The position numbers were made by a program, and so were the translations under genes. The notes beneath the pieces were generated by a model. That model saw only the letters and a program-made list of their open reading frames with translations, was not told the origin of the DNA and did not search any database. A stretch of 64,000 nt of DNA from Curtobacterium caseinilyticum (GTDB taxonomy: Bacteria > Actinomycetota > Actinomycetes > Actinomycetales > Microbacteriaceae): NCBI RefSeq assembly GCF_030363035.1, contig NZ_JAUCMN010000001.1:1-64000 (forward strand), read 5' to 3'. Shown piece by piece: positions 1 to 9,082 of the stretch (within the stretch, counting starts at the first letter, position 1; each line of letters opens with the position of its first letter).

Positions 1-1
1 G

Positions 2-79
2 CCGCTCGTCGACCCCGACGCCGTGGGGCGCGTGGCGATCGGCACCCTCGGCGTGGTGCGGGCCGCGCGCTCGCCGCCC
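2..79 (+). CDS. Possible 3' fragment of a gene cut by the window edge
   Basis: Frame 2 from the window edge stays open and reads PLVDPDAVGRVAIGTLGVVR, which looks like ordinary protein rather than shadow sequence, and then runs into a G/C homopolymer stretch. Its true stop codon cannot be seen because the sequence that follows is probably damaged. The gene would converge on the DUF7455 gene to its right, which fits a palindromic terminator between them. No family is recognised and the end coordinate is arbitrary. Confidence 0.25.
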
Positions 80-136
80 CCCCCCGCCGGGGGGGGGGGG
101 GGGGGCCCGCGGCCCCCGCGCCTCCCGTCCGTTCGT
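74..136. other. G/C homopolymer stretch with half of an intergenic palindrome
   Basis: Runs of C and G fill this stretch and end in GCGCCTCCCGTCCG at 118-131, which is exactly one arm of the hairpin family found at 32793, 35359, 39925 and 62823. The matching left arm is missing. The simplest reading is a hairpin terminator between convergent genes whose interior was misread during sequencing, as at 37145-37343. Confidence 0.6.
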
Positions 137-146
137 CTGGTGACGA

Positions 147-371
147 CTACTTCGACTCGTGGAGCCGGCTGCTCTCGTCGTGCCACTCGATCGCGGTCGC
201 GGCGAGCTTGTCCTTGAACTCGGCACCGTGGTGGGCGCAGAAGTAGAGCTCGCCGCTCGCCATGGTCGCGCGGATGTACGCCTGCGCTCCGCAGCTGTCG
301 CAGCGGTCAGCAGCGGTGAGCTGGTGGCTGCTGGCTTCGTCGATGGAGAGGTCCTGCACGGTCTGGGTCAT
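147..371 (-). CDS. DUF7455-family small zinc-ribbon protein
   Basis: A 74-residue protein. Cys24 and Cys27 (CDSCG) and Cys45 with His47/His48 (FCAHH) form a likely single zinc-binding knuckle. The rest is a short acidic N-terminus and a helical C-terminus. The start at 371 (MTQTVQDL) is chosen over an ATG 15 bases upstream because GAGGAG lies 7 bases before it. The family is widespread in actinobacteria, usually beside sigma factor or topoisomerase genes as here. Its role is not known and the family name is given from recall. It is divergent from parE, 179 bases away. Confidence 0.85.
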   Translation of the reverse strand: MTQTVQDLSIDEASSHQLTAADRCDSCGAQAYIRATMASGELYFCAHHGAEFKDKLAATAIEWHDESSRLHESK

Positions 372-538
372 TGCTGTGCTCCTCACGGATCGCAGGTGGT
401 GGGGCTTCGTCCACTCATTTGAACACGTGGTGGCTGGGAGACGTGCATCCGGTGGGGCCTGTTTCGCTCACCGCGGATCGGTTGTCCCCAGTCCGAGGCG
501 CGCCGCTCGTCCGGCCCAGGGGTGTCGGTGCCCCTCGG

Positions 539-551
539 TACCATCGGCACG
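539..551 (+). promoter_or_regulatory. Leaderless promoter of parE (-10 TACCAT)
   Basis: TACCAT at 539-544 is followed after six bases by the GTG at 551, and there is no Shine-Dalgarno sequence just upstream. This spacing puts the transcript start on or next to the start codon, which is common in actinobacteria. No clear -35 element is seen. Confidence 0.5.
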
Positions 552-2668
552 TGAGCTCCGACTACTCCGCCCGCCATCTCTCCGTCCTCGAGGGGCTCGA
601 GGCGGTCCGGAAGCGTCCCGGCATGTACATCGGGTCCACCGACTCCCGGGGGCTGATGCACTGCCTGTGGGAGATCATCGACAACTCCGTGGACGAGGCC
701 CTCGCCGGGCACGGGGACGAGATCGGCGTCGTGCTGCACGAGGACGGCTCGGTCGAGGTCCGCGACACCGCGCGCGGGATCCCGGTCGACGTCGAACCGA
801 AGACCGGGCTGACGGGTGTCGAGGTCGTCTTCACGAAGCTCCACGCCGGCGGCAAGTTCGGCTCGGGGTCGTACGCGGCATCCGGCGGACTGCACGGGGT
901 CGGTGCCTCGGTGGTCAACGCGCTGTCCGAGCGCCTCGACGTCGAGGTCGACCGGGGCGGCAAGACCTACGCGATGTCGTTCCACCGTGGCGAGCCCGGC
1001 ACGTTCTCGGGCGAGGGCCCGGACGCGCCCTTCTCGCCGTACACCTCGGGGAGCGAACTGCGCATCGTCGGCAAGGTGAAGAAGGGCGTCACCGGCTCGC
1101 GCATCCGCTACTGGGCGGACCGGCAGATCTTCACCCCGGATGCGAAGTTCAGCACGAGCGACCTCGTCAGCCGCGCGCGGCAGACCGCGTTCCTCGTGCC
1201 TGGTCTGGGCATCACCATCACCGACGAACGCCCTGCATCGATCGACGCCGCGGCGCAGCGGGCCGAGGCCACGGGCACGGCCGTCGCGAGCGGCCCGGTC
1301 GTCGAGCGCTTCCGGTACGAGGGTGGCATCAGCGAGTTCGTGGAACACCTGGCCGTCGACACCGCGGTGACCGACGTCTGGCGCATCGAGGGCGCCGGCA
1401 CGTTCACCGAGACCGTCCCGATGCTCGACGACAAGGGGCACATGGTGTCCACCTCGGTCGAGCGTGAGTGCCAGGTCGACATCGCGCTCCGGTGGGGCAG
1501 CGGGTACGAGACGGTCGAGCGCAGCTTCGTCAACATCATCGCGACACCGAAGGGCGGCACCCACCTGGCCGGGTTCGAGTCCGGGTTGGTGAAGGCCGTG
1601 CGGACCCAGGTCGAGGCGAACGCCCGCAAGCTCAAGGTCGGGCAGGACAAGCTCGAGAAGGACGACGTGCTCGCGGGTCTCACCGCCGTGCTGACCGTCC
1701 GCCTGCCGGAGCCGCAGTTCGAGGGGCAGACGAAGGAGGTCCTCGGCACGCCCGCGGTCCGGAAGATCGTCGACCAGGTCGTGTCGAAGCGCCTCACCGA
1801 GATCCTCACGTCGACACAGCGCACCGAGAAGGCGCAGGCCGCGACACTCCTCGAGAAGGTCGTCGCCGAGATGAAGACCCGCATCTCGGCCCGGGCGCAC
1901 AAGGAGACCCAGCGTCGGAAGAACGCGCTCGAGAACTCCTCGCTGCCGACCAAGCTCGCCGACTGCCGCAAGCAGGACGCCGAGGGCACCGAGCTGTTCA
2001 TCGTCGAGGGTGACTCGGCACTCGGCACCGCGAAGCTCGCGCGCAACAGCGAGTACCAGGCACTGCTCCCGATCCGCGGCAAGATCCTCAACGTGCAGAA
2101 GGCGTCCGTCTCGGACATGCTCTCCAATGCCGAGTGCGCCTCGATCATCCAGGTGATCGGCGCCGGCTCCGGTCGGTCGTTCGAGATCGACCAGGCCCGC
2201 TACGGCAAGGTCATCATCATGTCGGACGCCGACGTCGACGGTGCCCACATCCGCACGCTCCTGCTCACGCTGTTCTTCCGGTACATGCGGCCGATGATCG
2301 AGCAGGGCCGGGTCTTCGCTGCGGTACCGCCGCTGCACCGGGTCGTCGTGATCAACCGCGGCAAGCCGAACGACGCGCTGTACACCTACTCCGAGGCCGA
2401 GCTGCAGGCCGTGCTGAAGAAGCTCGCGAAGCAGGGCAAGAAGTACCAGGAGCCGATCCAGCGGTACAAGGGCCTGGGGGAGATGGATGCCGACCAGCTC
2501 GCGGAGACCACGATGGACCGCACGCACCGGACGCTGCGCCGGGTCAACGTGACCGACGCCGAGGGGGCAGCGAAGGTCTTCGAGCTGCTGATGGGCAACG
2601 ACGTCGCGCCGCGCAAGGAGTTCATCCTCGCCGGCGAGGGCCTCGACCGCGACCGCATCGACGCCTAG
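551..2668 (+). CDS. parE: DNA topoisomerase IV subunit B (type IIA, ATPase subunit)
   Basis: A 705-residue ATPase and strand-passage subunit that works with the ParC-like subunit encoded by the next gene, probably to decatenate replicated chromosomes. The GHKL ATP site shows EIIDNSVDEAL and the glycine-rich lid GGLHGVGASVVNALS. The Toprim domain shows EGDSALG and the metal-binding MSDADVDGAHI. The C-terminus carries the usual RYKGLGEMDADQL. Length is normal for the actinobacterial family. The GTG at 551 is preferred because conserved sequence begins within a few residues and a -10 box fits a leaderless transcript. The frame is open further upstream but that part looks non-coding. Gyrase itself is expected elsewhere in the genome, so topoisomerase IV is the better name. 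Confidence 0.93.
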   Translation: MSSDYSARHLSVLEGLEAVRKRPGMYIGSTDSRGLMHCLWEIIDNSVDEALAGHGDEIGVVLHEDGSVEVRDTARGIPVDVEPKTGLTGVEVVFTKLHAGGKFGSGSYAASGGLHGVGASVVNALSERLDVEVDRGGKTYAMSFHRGEPGTFSGEGPDAPFSPYTSGSELRIVGKVKKGVTGSRIRYWADRQIFTPDAKFSTSDLVSRARQTAFLVPGLGITITDERPASIDAAAQRAEATGTAVASGPVVERFRYEGGISEFVEHLAVDTAVTDVWRIEGAGTFTETVPMLDDKGHMVSTSVERECQVDIALRWGSGYETVERSFVNIIATPKGGTHLAGFESGLVKAVRTQVEANARKLKVGQDKLEKDDVLAGLTAVLTVRLPEPQFEGQTKEVLGTPAVRKIVDQVVSKRLTEILTSTQRTEKAQAATLLEKVVAEMKTRISARAHKETQRRKNALENSSLPTKLADCRKQDAEGTELFIVEGDSALGTAKLARNSEYQALLPIRGKILNVQKASVSDMLSNAECASIIQVIGAGSGRSFEIDQARYGKVIIMSDADVDGAHIRTLLLTLFFRYMRPMIEQGRVFAAVPPLHRVVVINRGKPNDALYTYSEAELQAVLKKLAKQGKKYQEPIQRYKGLGEMDADQLAETTMDRTHRTLRRVNVTDAEGAAKVFELLMGNDVAPRKEFILAGEGLDRDRIDA

Positions 2669-2700
2669 GGGCGCCGGCGGCTGTCCGAGCCGCGTCTCGC

Positions 2701-2749
2701 GCCTCGCGACAGTCCTCGCGCTCCTGAGCGTGAGGACTGTCGCCGAGGC
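2701..2749. terminator. Bidirectional hairpin between parE and parC
   Basis: A long imperfect stem pairs GCCTCGCGACAGTCCTC with GAGGACTGTCGCCGAGGC around a short loop. It lies between the ends of two convergent genes and probably stops transcription from both sides. Confidence 0.75.
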
Positions 2750-2779
2750 CGAGTCTCGGCCCATCGACCGCGCTGGTGC

Positions 2780-5266
2780 CTACGCCTCGCCCGCGGTCCC
2801 GTCGAGCGCCGCGGCGCTGCCGCCGATGGAGCCGATCACGGCCTCGAGCGGCGCACCCGAACCGTCACGCTTCGACAACCAGTCCGGCAGCGTCCGGGCT
2901 GCGCCGTCGGCCCCGACGGCGTGCGGCGGCGCGATGCCGGCCCACGCTACGGTGAGGCCGTCCTCGCCCTTCAGGAACGCGTGGGCCCGGACGCCCTGGG
3001 TGGCCCGACCCTTCGCCGGGAACTCCGAGAACGCCGACACCTTCGCCCGACCGGCGTCCGTCCCGGGCAGTGCGCCCGACGACGTCGACACGGTCGCGAC
3101 CACGGCGTCGTCGGACCGAGCGACCGACCCGAACCAGATCACCGCGGCACCGGCAGCCAGCGCGACTCCGGCGACGCCACCGGCGGGCAGACCCTGCGGG
3201 CGGACACCCGAGGCGGGGAAGCGCAGCAGCTGGGCGTTCGAGGTGATGAACACGAGGTCGTCCGTCTCCGGTGCCTGGGCTGCCCCCACCACCGAGTCCT
3301 TCGGCTTGAGGCCGATGGCGACGAACTCGTCCTTGTCGGGCCACGCACCCGTGGCGACCCGCTTGACCGTGCCCTGCGAGGTGCCGATCGCGAGCGAGTC
3401 AGGGGCGCCGGGCGAGAGGTCGACGAGCGCGACGACCGTCTCGGTACGGGTGATCCCGAGGTAGTCCGACACCCGGACACCGGCGTCGAGCCGGACCGAC
3501 GCCGGTGGCACGGCGGGGACGTCGACGGGGGAGAACCGCAGCACGCGCCCGGTCGAGGTGAGGGCCCCGACCTGTCCGCGGACCGTGGACAGGACCGTCG
3601 AGCGGACCGCGTCGTGCTTCGACCGCTGCGGCACCCGCACGATGCCGAGGTCGGTGTCGGGGATGTCGACGCGCACGAGCCGCCCGGTGGTGGAGAGCAG
3701 CACGCGGCACGGGGCGTCGGCGATCTGCAGCGACTCGGGGTCGACCGCGGCCTTGCGTCCGCCGCGCACTGGGGCGTCGGCCTCGGTCAGGAGCGTGCGA
3801 CGGGGCGTGGCGAAACGGTCGGACACCTCGGTCAGTTCCTGCGCGACCTGGGCGCGGAGCCGCGCGTCCGACGCCAGGAGCTCCTCGAGCGCCGCGATGT
3901 CGGTGAGCAGCTGGTCGCGCTCGCCCTCGAGCTCCATCCGCGAGAACTTCGTCAGGCGGCGCAGCCGGAGTTCGAGGATGTACTCCGCCTGCACCTCGGA
4001 CAGGTCGAAGACGTCGCGCAGGCGGTTGCGCGCGGCCTCGGAATCGTCCGAGGTGCGGATGACCTGGATGACCTCGTCGATGTCGAGGATCGCAACGAGC
4101 AGGCCCTCGACCAGGTGCAGCCGCTCACGTCGGCGGGCGAGCCGGTACTCGGACCGACGGGTGACCACGGACAGGCGGTGCCGCACGTACACGTCGAGCA
4201 GGTCCCGCAGCCCGAGGGTGCGCGGGGAGCCGTCGACGAGTGCGACGTTGTTGATGCCGAAGCCGTCCTCGAGCGGGGTGTGCTTGTACAGCTGTTCGAG
4301 CACCGCGGTCGGGTTGAAGCCGGACTTGATGCCGATCACGAGCCGCAGCCCGTGGTTGCGGTCGGTCAGGTCGTTGACGTCCGAGATGCCGACGAGCTTC
4401 TTCGCCTGCACGCCGTCCTTGATCTTCTCGATCACGCGCTCGGGCCCGACCAGGTAGGGCAGCTCGGTCACGACGAGACCGACCTTGCGCGGCGTGAGGT
4501 TCTCGACGCTCACCTTCGCACGCGTGCGGAACGATCCGCGCCCCGTCGCGTACGCGTCGCGCACGCCGGAGAGCCCGACGATCGTGCCGCCGGAGGGCAG
4601 ATCCGGCCCCGGCACGAACTCCATCAGTTCCTCGAGCGAGGCCTCGGGGTGGAGCAGCAGGTGCTTCGCGGCCTCGACGACCTCGCCGAGGTTGTGCGGC
4701 GCCATGTTCGTGGCCATGCCGACCGCGATGCCCGACGCGCCGTTGACCAGCAGGTTCGGGAACGCCGCGGGCAGCACCTCGGGCTGCATGATCTGGTTGT
4801 CGTAGTTCGGGACGAAGTCGACGACGTCCTCGCCCAGGCCCTCGGTCATCGCCATCGACGGCTCGGCCAGGCGTGCCTCGGTGTAGCGGGCCGCGGCGGG
4901 GCCGTCGTCCAGCGACCCGAAGTTGCCGTGCCCGTCGACGAGCGGCACCCGCATCGTGAACGGCTGCGCCATCCGCACGAGCGCGTCGTAGATCGCGCCG
5001 TCGCCGTGCGGGTGCAGCTTCCCCATGACCTCGCCGGTGACGCGGGCGCTCTTCACGTGCCCCCGGTCCGGCCGGAGCCCCATCTCCGCCATCTGGTAGA
5101 GGATGCGACGCTGCACCGGCTTGAGGCCGTCGCGCGCATCCGGCAGTGCCCGCGAGTAGATGACGGAGTAGGCGTACTCGAGGAACGAGCCCTGCATCTC
5201 CTCGGAGACGTCGACGTCCTCGATGCGCTCACCGTCGGGCAGGCCGACTGCTTCCGTGCGTGCCAT
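2780..5266 (-). CDS. parC: DNA topoisomerase IV subunit A (type IIA, cleavage subunit)
   Basis: An 828-residue DNA cleavage and rejoining subunit and partner of ParE. The N-terminus shows [19 protein letters not shown] and [13 protein letters not shown]. The DNA-gate helix reads [20 protein letters not shown] and the catalytic tyrosine lies in [13 protein letters not shown] coiled-coil gate region and a degenerate beta-pinwheel C-terminal domain follow. The ATG at 5266 has AGAAAGG just upstream. At the position of the quinolone-contacting serine of E. coli GyrA (Ser83) this protein has glycine, while the aspartate four residues on is kept. Whether glycine is normal for this paralogue cannot be judged here. 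The gene converges on parE and is divergent from the phosphatase gene with only 25 bases between starts. Confidence 0.93.
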   Translation of the reverse strand: MARTEAVGLPDGERIEDVDVSEEMQGSFLEYAYSVIYSRALPDARDGLKPVQRRILYQMAEMGLRPDRGHVKSARVTGEVMGKLHPHGDGAIYDALVRMAQPFTMRVPLVDGHGNFGSLDDGPAAARYTEARLAEPSMAMTEGLGEDVVDFVPNYDNQIMQPEVLPAAFPNLLVNGASGIAVGMATNMAPHNLGEVVEAAKHLLLHPEASLEELMEFVPGPDLPSGGTIVGLSGVRDAYATGRGSFRTRAKVSVENLTPRKVGLVVTELPYLVGPERVIEKIKDGVQAKKLVGISDVNDLTDRNHGLRLVIGIKSGFNPTAVLEQLYKHTPLEDGFGINNVALVDGSPRTLGLRDLLDVYVRHRLSVVTRRSEYRLARRRERLHLVEGLLVAILDIDEVIQVIRTSDDSEAARNRLRDVFDLSEVQAEYILELRLRRLTKFSRMELEGERDQLLTDIAALEELLASDARLRAQVAQELTEVSDRFATPRRTLLTEADAPVRGGRKAAVDPESLQIADAPCRVLLSTTGRLVRVDIPDTDLGIVRVPQRSKHDAVRSTVLSTVRGQVGALTSTGRVLRFSPVDVPAVPPASVRLDAGVRVSDYLGITRTETVVALVDLSPGAPDSLAIGTSQGTVKRVATGAWPDKDEFVAIGLKPKDSVVGAAQAPETDDLVFITSNAQLLRFPASGVRPQGLPAGGVAGVALAAGAAVIWFGSVARSDDAVVATVSTSSGALPGTDAGRAKVSAFSEFPAKGRATQGVRAHAFLKGEDGLTVAWAGIAPPHAVGADGAARTLPDWLSKRDGSGAPLEAVIGSIGGSAAALDGTAGEA

Positions 5267-5291
5267 GGGACCTTTCTGGGAGGATCGTGGG

Positions 5292-6458
5292 GTGCCCCCC
5301 AGCGTACCGAGCGCCCCCGACGCCACCGCGAACCTCGCCGACGTGCTCCCGAGTTGCCTCGTGGCGCTCGGTGCTGCGGACGACACGTGGTTGCGCACCA
5401 CCGGCCGGGAGGCACGGATCACCCTCCGTCCCGCCCGCTCGGTGGTCGTCGTGCTGGTCGACGGCCTGGGCTCGTCCGCCCTCTCGGCCCGCGCCGGGCA
5501 CGCTCGGTGGCTCACCGCCGCCACGGGCGGCGGCACGCTGAAGCGCCTGCGCAGCGGCTTCCCGACGACGACCGCCGCGGCCCTCAGCACGCTGACCACC
5601 GGACGGCCGCCCGGCACGCACGGCGTTGTCGGGTACAGCGGTTGGGAGCCGGACACCGAGCGCGTCGTCAACCTGCTGAGCGGGTGGGACGCCGAGGTCC
5701 CGGCGGGTTGGCTGCTCGCGAGCACCGTCTTCACCGAGGCGGCCGCGCTGGGCGTCGACCCCGTGGTCGTCGGCCCGGCGCGGTACGAGTCGTCGGGCAT
5801 GACCGCGAACGTGCTGGGCGGTGCGCGCTACGCGGCCGCGGACAGCATCGCGCAGCGGGTCGACGCCGCCCTGGCCGAGACGGCCGTCGGGCGGTCCCTC
5901 GTGTACCTCTACGTCCCCGAGCTCGACTCGATCGGGCACAAGCGCGGGTGGGAGTCCGACCGGTGGACGGCTGCCCTCGAGCAGCTCGACGGCGAGCTCG
6001 CCCGGCTCGCGGCGCGGAGCGGTCCGGACGTGGGGATCCTCGTCACGGCCGACCACGGCGTGCTCGACGTGCCCGAGCACGCGAACATCGCGATGGACCC
6101 GGCGCTCCTCGTCGACGTCGTGGGGGTCGCCGGGGACCCCCGGTGCCGTCAGCTGGCCGTCCGGCCGGGGACGGACGTGCCAGCCCTCGTCGCGGCCTGG
6201 CGCACCCGGTACGGCAAGAAGGCGTACGTGGCCAGCCGCGACGAGGCGGTGGCCGCCGGGTGGTTCGGTGCCGTCGACGAGCGCGTGCTGCCGCGCATCG
6301 GCGACGTGGTCGTGGTGGCCAGGGGCTCCTGGGCCTTCAACGACGACCGGGACCTCGACCCCCGCAAGGAACCGAAGCGGATGATCGGCCAGCACGGCGC
6401 GATGACCGACGACGAGCTCTTCGTGCCGCTCCGGCTGGCGGGGGCCTTCGCGAGCTGA
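5292..6458 (+). CDS. Alkaline phosphatase superfamily protein (nucleotide pyrophosphatase/phosphodiesterase type)
   Basis: A 388-residue cytosolic-looking hydrolase with no signal peptide. The fold is shown by [10 protein letters not shown] near the N-terminus (first metal aspartate), [19 protein letters not shown] (the threonine nucleophile region followed by [10 protein letters not shown]), the metal-binding [15 protein letters not shown] and [12 protein letters not shown]. This matches the type I phosphodiesterase/nucleotide pyrophosphatase family that sits beside parC and sepH in actinobacteria. The substrate is unknown. The GTG at 5292 is chosen because GGGAGG lies 8 bases upstream; an ATG at 5265 would overlap the parC start. 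Confidence 0.88.
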   Translation: MPPSVPSAPDATANLADVLPSCLVALGAADDTWLRTTGREARITLRPARSVVVVLVDGLGSSALSARAGHARWLTAATGGGTLKRLRSGFPTTTAAALSTLTTGRPPGTHGVVGYSGWEPDTERVVNLLSGWDAEVPAGWLLASTVFTEAAALGVDPVVVGPARYESSGMTANVLGGARYAAADSIAQRVDAALAETAVGRSLVYLYVPELDSIGHKRGWESDRWTAALEQLDGELARLAARSGPDVGILVTADHGVLDVPEHANIAMDPALLVDVVGVAGDPRCRQLAVRPGTDVPALVAAWRTRYGKKAYVASRDEAVAAGWFGAVDERVLPRIGDVVVVARGSWAFNDDRDLDPRKEPKRMIGQHGAMTDDELFVPLRLAGAFAS

Positions 6459-6487
6459 ACCGCGACGCGCGGTCCGTGCCCTGGACG

Positions 6488-6528
6488 GCAGCAGCCCCGC
6501 GACGCGACGTGCGTTGCGGGGCTGCTGC
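6488..6528. terminator. Hairpin terminator between the phosphatase gene and sepH
   Basis: GCAGCAGCCCCGC pairs with GCGGGGCTGCTGC around an ACG/CGT-rich loop. It lies between convergent genes. The following bases GCCTCCCGTCCGG resemble one arm of the dispersed hairpin family. Confidence 0.8.
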
Positions 6529-6563
6529 GGGCCTCCCGTCCGGCAGACCGGACCGAGCGGTGA

Positions 6564-7580
6564 TCAGGCGGGGTCCTCCGGGCGGGTGCCGAAGACGATC
6601 TCGTCCCAGCTCGGCATCGACCGGCGGTTGCGCTTCTTCCGCTCCGGACGGCCGTCGGACTCGGGCGCCGAGGCCGGACGGTCCTCGCGCTCCGGAGCGG
6701 AGGCCGGGGTGTCCCACCCCTGCAGCGGCACGTCGACGACACTGATGGACGTACCACGCGGTTCGTCCTGCGGCTCGGTGAAGGACGCGGCCTCGCGCTC
6801 TCCGCGGCGGCGGCGGAGCGCCTCGAGCAGGTCGGCGGTCTCGTTGCCGGGGGAGCGCTCCTCGACCGGGGCGGTGCCGATGCGGGGGAGCGGAGCACGG
6901 AGTGGGCGCTCCTGGACCTCGGCGTCGCCCGCGGCCTCGTCGGTCTGCTCGACACGGAACGCCCCCGAGTCGAACCGCGTGCCGTCGGTGTCCTGGTGGT
7001 CGTTCTCGACGGCGCGCAGACGCGGGGCGATGCCCTCGTCGTCGGTGTGGGAGAGCCGGTGCGCGTCACCGTTGTCGGGCGTGAGCGTCGACGTCTTCGG
7101 GTCGAACAGCCACTGCGCGTCGTGCTCGACCTCGGAGGCGGTGTAGCGCACGCGGACCTGCCAGCCGTGCTCGGCGTGCTTCCACGAGCCCCACTCGACC
7201 GCGGTGGCGTCGCCTGCCTCGAGCTTCGCCTCGATGGCCTCGCCGAAGGTGTCGGGTGCCTCGGCGTCGGTCGGGGTCACCGGGACGCGTCGGGCGGCGT
7301 CGAGCACGAACGAGCGCTCGGCGAGCACCGGACCCTCGAACCGGCGGACGTACTCGACGTCGACGTCGAGTGCGGCGGCCACGTCGGCAGCGTCGGCACC
7401 TGCGCGGATGCGTGCCTGGACGTCCTTGGGCGACACGCGCTTCTGCGGGCCGGCGTCCGGGTTCGCCTGGCGGACCTGGGTCGCCAGGGACGCGGTGACC
7501 GGCAACCGGAACTCGGTGCCGCCGTCGGTCGCGAGCAGGAGTGACCCGGACTCGACTCCGATGACTCTCACGTCTTGCAT
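6564..7580 (-). CDS. sepH: Septation protein SepH
   Basis: A 338-residue actinobacterial cell-division protein. In Streptomyces SepH binds FtsZ and stabilises its filaments at the septum. The N-terminal DUF3071 domain is clear: DVRVIGVESGSLLLATDGG at the start, then SPKDVQARIRAGADAADVA with a helix-turn-helix-like segment and YVRRFEGPVLAERSFV. The middle and C-terminus are low-complexity, rich in Glu, Asp, Arg and Pro, with a basic segment ERKKRNRRSMPSWDEIVFG at the end that is also typical. The ATG at 7580 has CGGGAGG about 8 bases before it. The gene is divergent from the DUF4193 gene and convergent with the phosphatase gene, a conserved neighbourhood. Confidence 0.9.
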   Translation of the reverse strand: MQDVRVIGVESGSLLLATDGGTEFRLPVTASLATQVRQANPDAGPQKRVSPKDVQARIRAGADAADVAAALDVDVEYVRRFEGPVLAERSFVLDAARRVPVTPTDAEAPDTFGEAIEAKLEAGDATAVEWGSWKHAEHGWQVRVRYTASEVEHDAQWLFDPKTSTLTPDNGDAHRLSHTDDEGIAPRLRAVENDHQDTDGTRFDSGAFRVEQTDEAAGDAEVQERPLRAPLPRIGTAPVEERSPGNETADLLEALRRRRGEREAASFTEPQDEPRGTSISVVDVPLQGWDTPASAPEREDRPASAPESDGRPERKKRNRRSMPSWDEIVFGTRPEDPA

Positions 7581-7601
7581 GGTTGCGCCTCCCGAGCGTT
7601 G

Positions 7602-7745
7602 CGTACGGTCGTGCTCGTACGGTCAGGAGTATGCAGCCGCGCGCGCTCGTTGCCGCGGAGGCGCACGGGCGTGCCGCAGATGCGCGGGGTCGTGCGCGGG
7701 GTCGTGCACGCGGTCGTGCACGGGGTCGTGCTCGCGTCGTGCGCG
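7602..7745. repeat. Short repeats in the sepH/DUF4193 divergent gap
   Basis: Most of the 329-base gap 7581-7909 is simple repeat. CGTACGGTC occurs twice at 7602-7624 just upstream of sepH. From about 7685 a 12-base unit of the form GCGGGGTCGTGC / ACGGGGTCGTGC is repeated four to five times with small changes. No gene is seen in the gap. Confidence 0.6.
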
Positions 7746-7830
7746 CGTCGGCCGCAGGGCTCCCGGCCCTCGGGAATGTCCGGGTCGGGTGCCGGGTTGC
7801 AGGGCCTGACGATCCCGCACCGCGTTCGGT

Positions 7831-7859
7831 TTGCGCTCTCGCGGGACGTGGTGCAAACT
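7831..7859 (+). promoter_or_regulatory. Candidate promoter of the DUF4193 gene
   Basis: TTGCGC at 7831-7836 is followed after 17 bases by CAAACT at 7854-7859. GTTTGC and GCAAAC around the same place also form an inverted repeat. A small hairpin (TCGCCG/CGGCGA) follows in the leader. Both hexamers are weak matches, so the call is tentative. Confidence 0.35.
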
Positions 7860-7909
7860 GTCGCCGCCGATCACCGGCGACGACCTCTCAACACGAGAAA
7901 CGGATGGGC

Positions 7910-8209
7910 ATGGCCACCGATTACGACGCCCCCAGGAAGACCGACGACTCCTCTGACTCGGAGTCGATCGAGGCCCTCAAGGAGCGCGTGCCCGACAAGA
8001 TGTCGGGGGTCGTCGACGATGATTCGGACAACCCCGGCAGCTTCGAGCTCGCCGGACAGGACCTCAGCGACGTCGACCTCGACGTCGTCGTGCTGCCGCC
8101 GCAGGTCGACGAGTTCACCTGCGTCGAGTGCTTCCTCGTGAAGCACCGCTCGCAGCTGGACCACGAGTCGAAGCTCGGCCCCGTGTGCGCGGAGTGCGCC
8201 GCGCTCTAG
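7910..8209 (+). CDS. DUF4193 family zinc-ribbon protein
   Basis: A 99-residue protein with the family start MATDYDAPRKTDD, an acidic middle (SGVVDDDSDNPGSFEL) and a C-terminal four-cysteine zinc ribbon: Cys71-X2-Cys74 (CVECFLVKHRSQL) and Cys93-X2-Cys96 (CAEC). This is a highly conserved actinobacterial family of unknown role, lying between sepH and the dut cluster in many genomes. The ATG at 7910 matches the family start better than the ATG 6 bases upstream. Confidence 0.9.
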   Translation: MATDYDAPRKTDDSSDSESIEALKERVPDKMSGVVDDDSDNPGSFELAGQDLSDVDLDVVVLPPQVDEFTCVECFLVKHRSQLDHESKLGPVCAECAAL

Positions 8210-8222
8210 GCACGCGCCAGCA

Positions 8223-8260
8223 GGAACGGCCCGTCACCCTCCGGGGTGTCGGGCCGTTCC
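8223..8260 (+). terminator. Hairpin terminator after the DUF4193 gene
   Basis: GGAACGGCCCG at 8223-8233 pairs perfectly with CGGGCCGTTCC at 8250-8260. It begins 14 bases after the stop codon. Confidence 0.8.
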
Positions 8261-8282
8261 GCGTGTACAGGGCTGGGCGCAG

Positions 8283-9060
8283 CGGCAAGGGCGGTTCGTG
8301 CCTGCCGGGATCGGGCGTGCGTGCCGGGATCGGGCGTGCGTGCCGGGATCGGGCGTGCGTGCCGGGATCGGGCGTGCGTGCCGGGGCCGTGCCTGGCGGG
8401 ATCGGGACCGGGCGTACATGGTGAGAGCGGGCGTACGTGGTGTGAGCGGGCGTACCTGGTGAGAGCGGGCGTACCTGGTGAGAGCGGGCGTACCTGGCGC
8501 TCCGGAACGACCAGGGATGCCCGGAACCGCCTGGTACCGCACCCTTTCTGGGAAGGAACGGGCGTGGCGGGACTGCGCGGCGCCTCCCGGCTGGCACCGC
8601 ACCCGCGCCGCGAGCATGCCTGCCGGACCCGGGCGTACCTGGTGAGAGCGGGCGTGCCTGCCGGGACCGGGCGTACCTGGTGTGAGCGGGCGTACCTGGT
8701 GAGAGCGGGCGTACCTGGTGCTCCGGAAGGACCAGGGATGCCCGGAACCGCCTGGTACCGCACCCGTTCTGGGAAGGAACGAACGTGGCGGGATTGCGCC
8801 GCGCCTCCCGCCTGGCACCTCACCCGCGTGGCGGGCATGCCTCCCGGGACCGGGCGTACCTGGTGTGAGCGGGCGCACCGGGTGACAGCGGGCGTACCGG
8901 GTGGTCCGGAACGACCAGGGATGCCCGGAACCGCCTGGTACCGCACCCGTTCTGGGAACGAACGGGCGTGGCGGGACTGCGCCGCGCCTCCCGGCTGGCA
9001 CCGCACCCGCGTGGCGGGCGGGCCTGCCGGGACTGCGCCGTGCCTCCCGGCCGGAGCTCG
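8283..9060. repeat. 19-bp minisatellite with three longer interspersed modules
   Basis: This non-coding stretch of about 780 bases is entirely repetitive. A 19-bp unit occurs in two forms: GGGCGTGCGTGCCGGGATC (about four tandem copies, 8300-8385) and GGGCGTACCTGGTGAGAGC (tandem from 8411 and again around 8630-8720 and 8850-8900). The two forms share the same phase and about 12 of 19 positions. Between the tandem runs lie three copies, at about 8500-8620, 8721-8845 and 8904-9030, of a 120-130 base module. The module starts CTCCGGAACGACCAGG, contains the near palindrome CCCGTTCTGGGAACGAACGG and ends in CCTCCCGGCTGGCACCGCAC. Because 19 is not a multiple of 3, reading frames shift with every unit, so it is not a protein repeat. 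Confidence 0.85.
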
Positions 9061-9082
9061 CGATCCGTCCCGCGCCGCCGCC

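Noticed and set aside
383..2764. A 793-codon open frame antisense to parE
   Set aside because: High-GC shadow frame: parE carries clear catalytic motifs on the other strand, and this frame is Arg/Leu/Val-rich with no recognisable domain.
2921..6745. A 1274-codon open frame antisense to parC and across the phosphatase gene
   Set aside because: It spans two genuine genes in another frame and reads as Arg/Gly/Asp-rich low-complexity sequence, the usual product of third-position GC bias.
8283..9060. CRISPR array
   Set aside because: Units are 19 bp and directly adjacent, without unique spacers, and no cas genes are nearby.
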